NCBI GenBank assembly: GCA_019454045.1
Contig: SKCR01015048.1
Location: 62,001 to 126,000, forward strand
Length of the DNA stretch: 64,000 nucleotides
Direction of reading: 5' to 3'
Source: Zanthoxylum bungeanum
Lineage: Eukaryota > Streptophyta > Magnoliopsida > Sapindales > Rutaceae
Shown here one piece after another: positions 58,419 through 64,000 of this stretch. Position 1 is the first letter of the stretch, and every line of letters begins with the position of its first letter. The notes beneath the pieces were generated by a model. It saw nothing but the letters and a program-made list of their open reading frames with translations, made no database searches and was not told the DNA's origin. Made by a program: the position numbers and the translations under genes.

Positions 58419-60196
58419 TGATCGGTGGTAAACACACACGTTACGCAAGTGCACGTATCCCTCAAGTAGTATAAAAATATTGATCACACGAGAACTTAAT
58501 TTCTTTTGTTGTAATTAATTATTGATGCTAAATGTTTACAAGTATCTAATTAGGGTGAGAAGGGAATGATTGCTGATTGGTTGGTTGAATTTGGATTTGA
58601 TAAAAAGTAAATAAATACAAAATAAAACAAAGGAAATTAATAATAAAGAAAACAAACATCTAGGGTTGTGATTCCACACAATATAATTCTAATGATGAAT
58701 TGATTCTCTTATATATATGTAATAATTCAGTTGTTAACCTGAAACACGAAAATATGCAAAAGCCTTTTCCGATGGTCAGATGCAAACACCTAAAGTAACC
58801 CAATTAACTATATGTCTATGTTAACCAAGTTACCCGAATTCATTAAGTTCAAGTTCCAATTATGGCTACCCACGTCCGACAGGTATATTCCTATCCTGGA
58901 ATGGAATCCCTCCTAAAATGAGATCGTGAGCTATTGAATCTAATGCTAAAACCTAAAATCTCTTCGTCAAGTTCATTTTAAGTTTACCACATCAATCTTA
59001 TTGGTGATCAAACAACAAGAAGTATTAAGATTAAGATTCAATAAACAAGCCTAATGTATTACCCATTAGATTAGAAAATCAATTATTAAACTCGTGAATA
59101 TTGTGTTTCATCACTTACCTAGATTAAAAATAAAATATTGAGGTTAGGGGATCCACATTTACTATTTCAAATCTAGAAATCACCCTTATTATAATATATA
59201 AATTTTCATTATATTACCAACCGACCATATAGGCGGTATCCTGATTAAGTTATGTTTTATTAATTCCAACCGACCATAAAGGCGGTATCCAATTAAGTCA
59301 GGTTAAAATTAATTAATTAAAGTCCAACCGACCATAAAGGCGGTATCCAATTAAGTCAAGTTTTAAGAAAATTTATATAAGGGAGATTAATCTAAATTAT
59401 CATAATAAAAGTTTCACCTTTTCCCCAGCGGAAATTAACTACAAAACATAAAAGAAAGATAAAATAAATAAACTATTATTACTACTAGAAATAAAAATAC
59501 ATTACAAAACTACTAAATAAAACTAAACACACAAGATACAGTCCTTAATCCCTTATTAGGAACCTCAGAAAATTATGAATTTGGAAAATGAAATCAGCTT
59601 CTATTTATAGGCAAAATTTGGAATTGCGCTTCGCGACACAAAGGGCTTGCGCGTCACGACGCGCGTTGATTTCTGACACGTGTATACATTTTACATGAGA
59701 TGTTGACATGTGGCACGTGATTATCGGAAGCCTAAATTATTGGCTCTACGTCGCGATGCGTGAAGGCTTGGCGTCACGACTCTGACGTCATGATGAAGTA
59801 AGTGATGACGCATGTCGGCATACTGAATTATTGTGCTGACATCATGATGACGCAAGTGATGACGCGTGTTGGCAGATCAATAATTATGATGATGTCATGA
59901 TGACATGGCGATGATGGACATGATGATGTGGTGATGACGCATGTCGACAGCTGAATAATTAAGGCGTGTTGCGACGCAGAAGGTATGCGCGTCGCGACAC
60001 GTGAACAATGAATTTCTATTTTTGCCTTTTTATCCATTTTTCATCGTTTTAGCCCCAAGTTGATTCCATTGAGTCCTAAAACTTTATTTTTCTGCAAAAC
60101 AAATAAAAACACATCAAAATGTTCATAAAACCTGAGAAACCATACAAAATATTAGGTCAAATGGGTGGTAAATAGTGATATATTTTCCGCTCATCA
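58419..60196 (-). mobile_element. Solo LTR G2, gypsy, TSD TCGAC
   Basis: 1778 bp, TGATCGGTGG...CCGCTCATCA, with the perfect duplication TCGAC at 58414-58418 and 60197-60201. It belongs to a divergent subfamily of the G LTR: the same start, end and repeat type, with three copies of CCAACCGACCATAAAGGCGG (59217-59350), a TATA-like CTATAAATAG (minus, about 59592) and ACGCG/ACGTG-rich U3 (59640-60000). Confidence 0.93.
59217..59350 (-). repeat. Three tandem repeats in G2 LTR
   Basis: Units of about 45-60 bp with CCAACCGACCATA-T/A-AGGCGG and ATTAAGTCA. This is a more regular version of the array in the G1 LTRs. Confidence 0.85.
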
Positions 60197-60878
60197 TCGA
60201 CTTTGGCCAAAGCTTTAAGAATCGTGAGTTTATTCACATAGATATATAAACCTCTTATGGTACACATACGGGCCGACAGATTCTATCTTGCTTCGTACTT
60301 TTTTACTGAGTACATCGGTCCATACCCAACGAACATCTAAAGGCCAGACCATGAAAGTTTCCTGACATACATAGTCAAAGGATTACATATGCTACTTGAC
60401 TCGAGGAGATTCCTATTGACGGTGGTGTGTACTTCTAACTATTAGGAATCACCTGTGAGTCATTCAGTATTCACTCCAACCATAGCCACTCATTTATACG
60501 AGTTTCCAAAACTCATGGTACATCGGGTTAAACCATTGAAACTCTAATTCCAATATACGACATGTGCTAGTCTTATAGGTTATAGGAATTCAACCGTATT
60601 CCAAAACCAATGGCCAGGAATATATATATATATATATACACACTTTAAGAATAGTTTACAATAGTAATACTTATCCCAATATCGGACCACCCAGTATCCA
60701 GTATTACTACAAGACTATTCTAAGGTCGATGTCATTCTTAGTATATATATACATCAATCTAATACGCATAATGAAAATACCAATAATAAAGTATGAAATA
60801 AAAATGTAGTTATTTTATTAATAAATAATAAAATATACAATTCAGATTGGCGCTCCAAGCACCAACTCCAGCAAGATT

Positions 60879-63085
60879 AATGTATTAATATGCTGAGAAT
60901 GACGTCGACCTTAAAATAATCCGGTAGTAATAATGGACATTAGGTGGTTTGACATTGAGAAAGTATTACTATTATAAATTATTCTTAAAGTAAATATTCC
61001 TAGTCGTTGGTTTTATAATACAGTCGAATTTCTATATCCTAAAAGACTAGCACATGTCATATATTGGAATTAGAATTCCAATGGTTTAACCCGATGTGCC
61101 ATGAGCTTTGGAAGCTCGTATAGACATGTGGGTATTCGTTGGAGCGAATACTGAATGACTCACAGGTGATTCCTAGTAGTTGAGAGTACACACCACTGTC
61201 AATATGAATCTTCTAGAGTCGAGTAGCATATGTGATCCTTTGACTATAGGATATCAATGATTTTATGTAAGATCCTCCACACTTAAATGCCATGTATATT
61301 AGAAATGTTTCATGGTCTGGCCTCTAGATGTTTGTTGGGTGTGGATCGATGAACTCGTTAATCAAGTTGTATCAAGATAGGATCCGTCGGCCCATATGTG
61401 TACCATATGGGGTTTAGGTATCCATGTGACTAAGTCACGATTCATAAAGATTTTGGCCAAAGACGATCACCTAGGATGGATAACATTAGTTGTAAAGAAT
61501 CATGGACATGTCGACATGGGATGTGCACCTCGGAAACTTGACGGTGTATTCTATGTTCCCTAAGCACAACTCGGATAGCCTACGATGGATGGATTGATAA
61601 ATATATGTGATGACCTCAACTTGTATAGTTCAGAAAGGTCGTTCATGTTCTTTGCGAATTTAGAGGTGGCTGAATTGCTTACATATTGGCTATGCTTATA
61701 TAACGGACATGTCTAAACTTAAAAAGTCCCACAATATGAACTATACTAGTTTAGAACTTGGGTGGTCGATTATTTTTTATAATAAATAATATTCAATATT
61801 ATAATTATCAACTAAGATAATGAAGTGTTATTGGGTGACATTGATTATTTAATTTGACATATTTGGATTAATTTGATTACTTCAAAATTACACAGGGGCT
61901 TAATTATAAATTCATAAATATCTCTACCATTTGAGGATATTTTGATAATTATAAATATGTAATTATAGGTGTATTAGGCTTGATTTAATTGGATTAAATC
62001 AAAGTGATAAACATGTAACTAATCCATTAATTGAACATTGTCTTGATTTAATTGGATTAAATCAAAGTGGTAGACAAATGTGATTAGTCACACCTAATTA
62101 TACATATTTGGGCAAATTAGATTAAGCCCGCATAAAAGTTGATTAAAAATTTTATTAATTAAAAATTGCTTAAGTTTTGCTATAAATGAAAAGCTTGAGC
62201 AAATGTTTTAATGAAGCTTAAGAAAGCTAAAACAAGTAATTTCTAGAGAAGTTAGCCTAAGTTAGAGAAGTTTTGGAAGATCGCTACAATATTTCAACAA
62301 GGAAATATGTATTGGATGCATAATAACATAGCTTAAAATTAAAATTAGGCTAATGATTTGTGTATAGATTCTTTAGAAGTATAAATACACAATATACTTG
62401 TAATTGGGTCAAAGATGTTCATGTTGGACATGGAATAATTAATAAGAGTTTGGAACTCTAGATTAAATCTTAGAGCTAAAGCTACCATTTTAGAATCACT
62501 TGACCACATTTGAGTGACCTAGAATTGTTCATGAGTCATTTCATTGTGGGAATCTATTTTGGTTTGTATTTTGATTCAAACAAATGCATATAAGTATTTA
62601 GAATACATGCATGTTAGTTTTATAACATGTGTTATGGTTGGTTTTGATGTTAAAATTAGTTTTAAGGTGTATTGAAATTATAGGAGAAAAATCGAAGTGT
62701 TTAAGATTGATTTGAAGGTTAAAATACTCTCCGCCAACACATGGCAACGTCGCGACACTGAGCATCATACATCCGGATGTCACAACTCTCACCTTTGTGC
62801 GTCAAGACGCCAGGACGTTGAGCTCTCGCAGATTTAGGCGTCGCGACTCTCAAGCCTCTGCTTCACAACACCGAGAGTTGATGAACACTGAAACTTCATT
62901 TTCTCCATTTCAGATTTTCCGGACTTCGATTTGGTCCCCATTTTTTTCCTACGTACTCATAACAGAATGCCGTTTTCCATAAAATATTTTTAAAATACAT
63001 CCATGTTAGATATCCACGGGGTTAGACCCACTTCCACTATGTAGGGCACCGATCCGACCCTAGGGGTTCCACATCAGCCCTAACA
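60879..63085 (+). mobile_element. Solo LTR B3, right fragment
   Basis: Continues 32985-33109 after the B2 insertion; together about 2.33 kb. It ends ...CAGCCCTAACA, followed by the second ACACT (63086-63090). It runs opposite to B1 and B2. GTCGCGAC at 62749 and 62840. No internal region is present. Confidence 0.9.
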
Positions 63086-63351
63086 ACACTTATGCTGAAA
63101 CTGATGTCAGGTCTTGTATATAGCATAGCATATATAATGCTTCCAATACAAGAAGCATATGGCAAGTTAGACATTTTAACTCTCTCGTCCTCAGTCTAAG
63201 GCGTCATTTTCTTTGAAAGATGTATGTCGTATCGAAAATGTACATTTACTGTTTTGCAGTTAGTAAAACCATATATTTTTAATATTTTATCTATGTACGT
63301 GAATTGTGACAACCTTATAAGCTTCCTTACTCTATCCTGGTAGAGCCTTAT
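63086..63351 (-). pseudogene. B1 reverse transcriptase, continuation
   Basis: Homologous to B2 36290-36534 on the minus strand, including the LSQ...YIDKML region. Joined to 32984 across B3 it restores the order seen in B2. It is cut at 63351 by a C-family LTR, and the rest of B1 lies beyond the window. Confidence 0.85.
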
Positions 63352-64000
63352 TGTAGGCACTGCATTTTTGCATGTAAGTCCCGATGATGAGTCTCGTATG
63401 GAGACACTACCTCTTTAAATTGTGGAAGTCACGGGAAACAGACGTCGGAAGGGAAGAGTCAATAATTGATATTTTTGTTGGATTTAGTTCGCTTGTTTAG
63501 CTTTGGGTTCGCTTGTTGGACCTCTGTTTTAAAACACATCCTTAGCCCAAAACCCCGCAAGACACATACCAAGCCCAAAACCCCGTAAGACACACACAAA
63601 GCCCACACACCACTAAACCACACACCAAGCCCACCAATCAAACCCAATACAAGCCCAATGACGCAAGTCACACGCCCATAGCCACCTTAAATAACAAAAA
63701 TCACATTAAACACATGCATAAATCAAGCCAAATCCCCTTCCTAAATTAAAGAAATCCCATAGATCCCTTGCCTAATTAAACCAAATCATATCCCTAACTA
63801 AAAAAGAATAAATCAAATTAAATCAAATCACTTCCCTAATTAAAAGATTTTCCTTATCACATACTAATTTAAAAGATATTCCCTTTAATGCACAAATCCT
63901 TCTCTTTCTCAAACAAGGAAAGCCCCACATCCCTTTGCCTATAAAAAGAACCTTTCACCAACACATTAAACCCCTAGCCTAGATTTCATTCACGAAAAAA
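63352..64000 (+). mobile_element. C-family LTR start (continues past window end)
   Basis: Starts TGTAGGCACTGCATTTTTGC and matches 46738 onward, including the TATA box at 63940-63948. The 5 bp before it, CTTAT (63347-63351), are the probable target duplication; its partner is outside the window. Whether this is a full element or a solo LTR cannot be seen. Confidence 0.85.

Larger units (their letters stand above)
33110..60873 (-). mobile_element. Full-length copia element B2, split by three later insertions
   Basis: Minus-strand element with TG...CA LTRs and a 5-bp duplication AGATT (33105-33109, 60874-60878). Without inserts it is about 9.1 kb: 3' LTR 33110-35652, RNase H/RT, integrase, gag, leader, PBS and 5' LTR 56576-60873. 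Inserts are C2 (36540-44633), C1 (46738-55460) and G2 (58419-60196). Reading frames match across the insert borders, which confirms the reconstruction. Confidence 0.9.
56576..60873 (-). mobile_element. B2 5' LTR, split by G2
   Basis: LTR occupies 56576-58413 and 60197-60873. It begins TGTTGGGACAATTGTGG and ends ...CCAACTCCAGCA, with AGATT following. GTCGCGAC at 56884. Palindromes TGATTTAATCCAATTAAATC near 57818 and 57880. It pairs with 33110-35652. Confidence 0.9.

Overview
The window looks like nuclear DNA of a dicot plant. It is AT-rich and almost wholly made of LTR retrotransposons stacked inside one another. Nearly every protein-like stretch is a broken gag or pol remnant. The organism cannot be named from the sequence. 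The only stretch that may be non-transposon DNA is a 269-bp piece at 10731-10999, which carries an (AT)n microsatellite.

Layout. (1) 1-10730: two related Ty1/copia elements in opposite orientation. A1 (+) has a 5' LTR remnant, PBS, long leader, decayed gag-pol and a truncated LTR; A2 (-) is reduced to leader and LTR. Their leaders form a large inverted repeat. (2) From 11000 to the window end lies a minus-strand copia element, B1, split by later insertions. Its 3' LTR (11000-11134 + 30126-32363) holds copia element A3 (11135-30120, TSD TATAT). A3 in turn holds a 12.3-kb Ty3/gypsy Athila-like element, G1 (13527-25818), and a gypsy solo LTR (27591-29520, TSD ATACT). (3) B1 pol is cut at 32984 by a plus-strand solo LTR, B3 (32985-33109 + 60879-63085, TSD ACACT). 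B3 holds a full-length minus-strand copia element, B2 (33110-60873, TSD AGATT). B2 was hit by C2 (36540-44633, TSD CTAGT, itself carrying solo LTR C3 at 37844-41187, TSD ATGGT), by the non-autonomous element C1 (46738-55460) and by gypsy solo LTR G2 (58419-60196, TSD TCGAC). (4) B1 pol resumes at 63086-63351 and meets the start of another C-family LTR (63352 to the end). Family names A, B, C and G are local labels.

The main discovery candidate is inside G1. Between pol and the 3' LTR, on the coding strand of the element, sits an intronless, nearly full-length copy of a plant LOG-type gene (cytokinin riboside 5'-monophosphate phosphoribohydrolase family; 16870-17521). It has only two apparent single-base frame breaks and keeps the PGGxGTxxE motif. 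Next to it is an unrecognised Cys-containing ORF (17843-18355). This suggests a retrotransposon that captured a hormone-activation gene. The G-family LTRs also carry about a dozen ACGT-core sites just upstream of a TATA box.

Other structure includes a near-perfect 1-kb-arm palindrome in C2, a GTCGCGAC motif recurring in both gypsy and copia LTRs, chains of short hairpins in the copia LTRs, a Site II (TGGGCC) cluster in the A leader, a conserved splice-donor-like block in C LTRs, and tandem arrays in C1. No active host gene, structural RNA gene or CRISPR array was seen.
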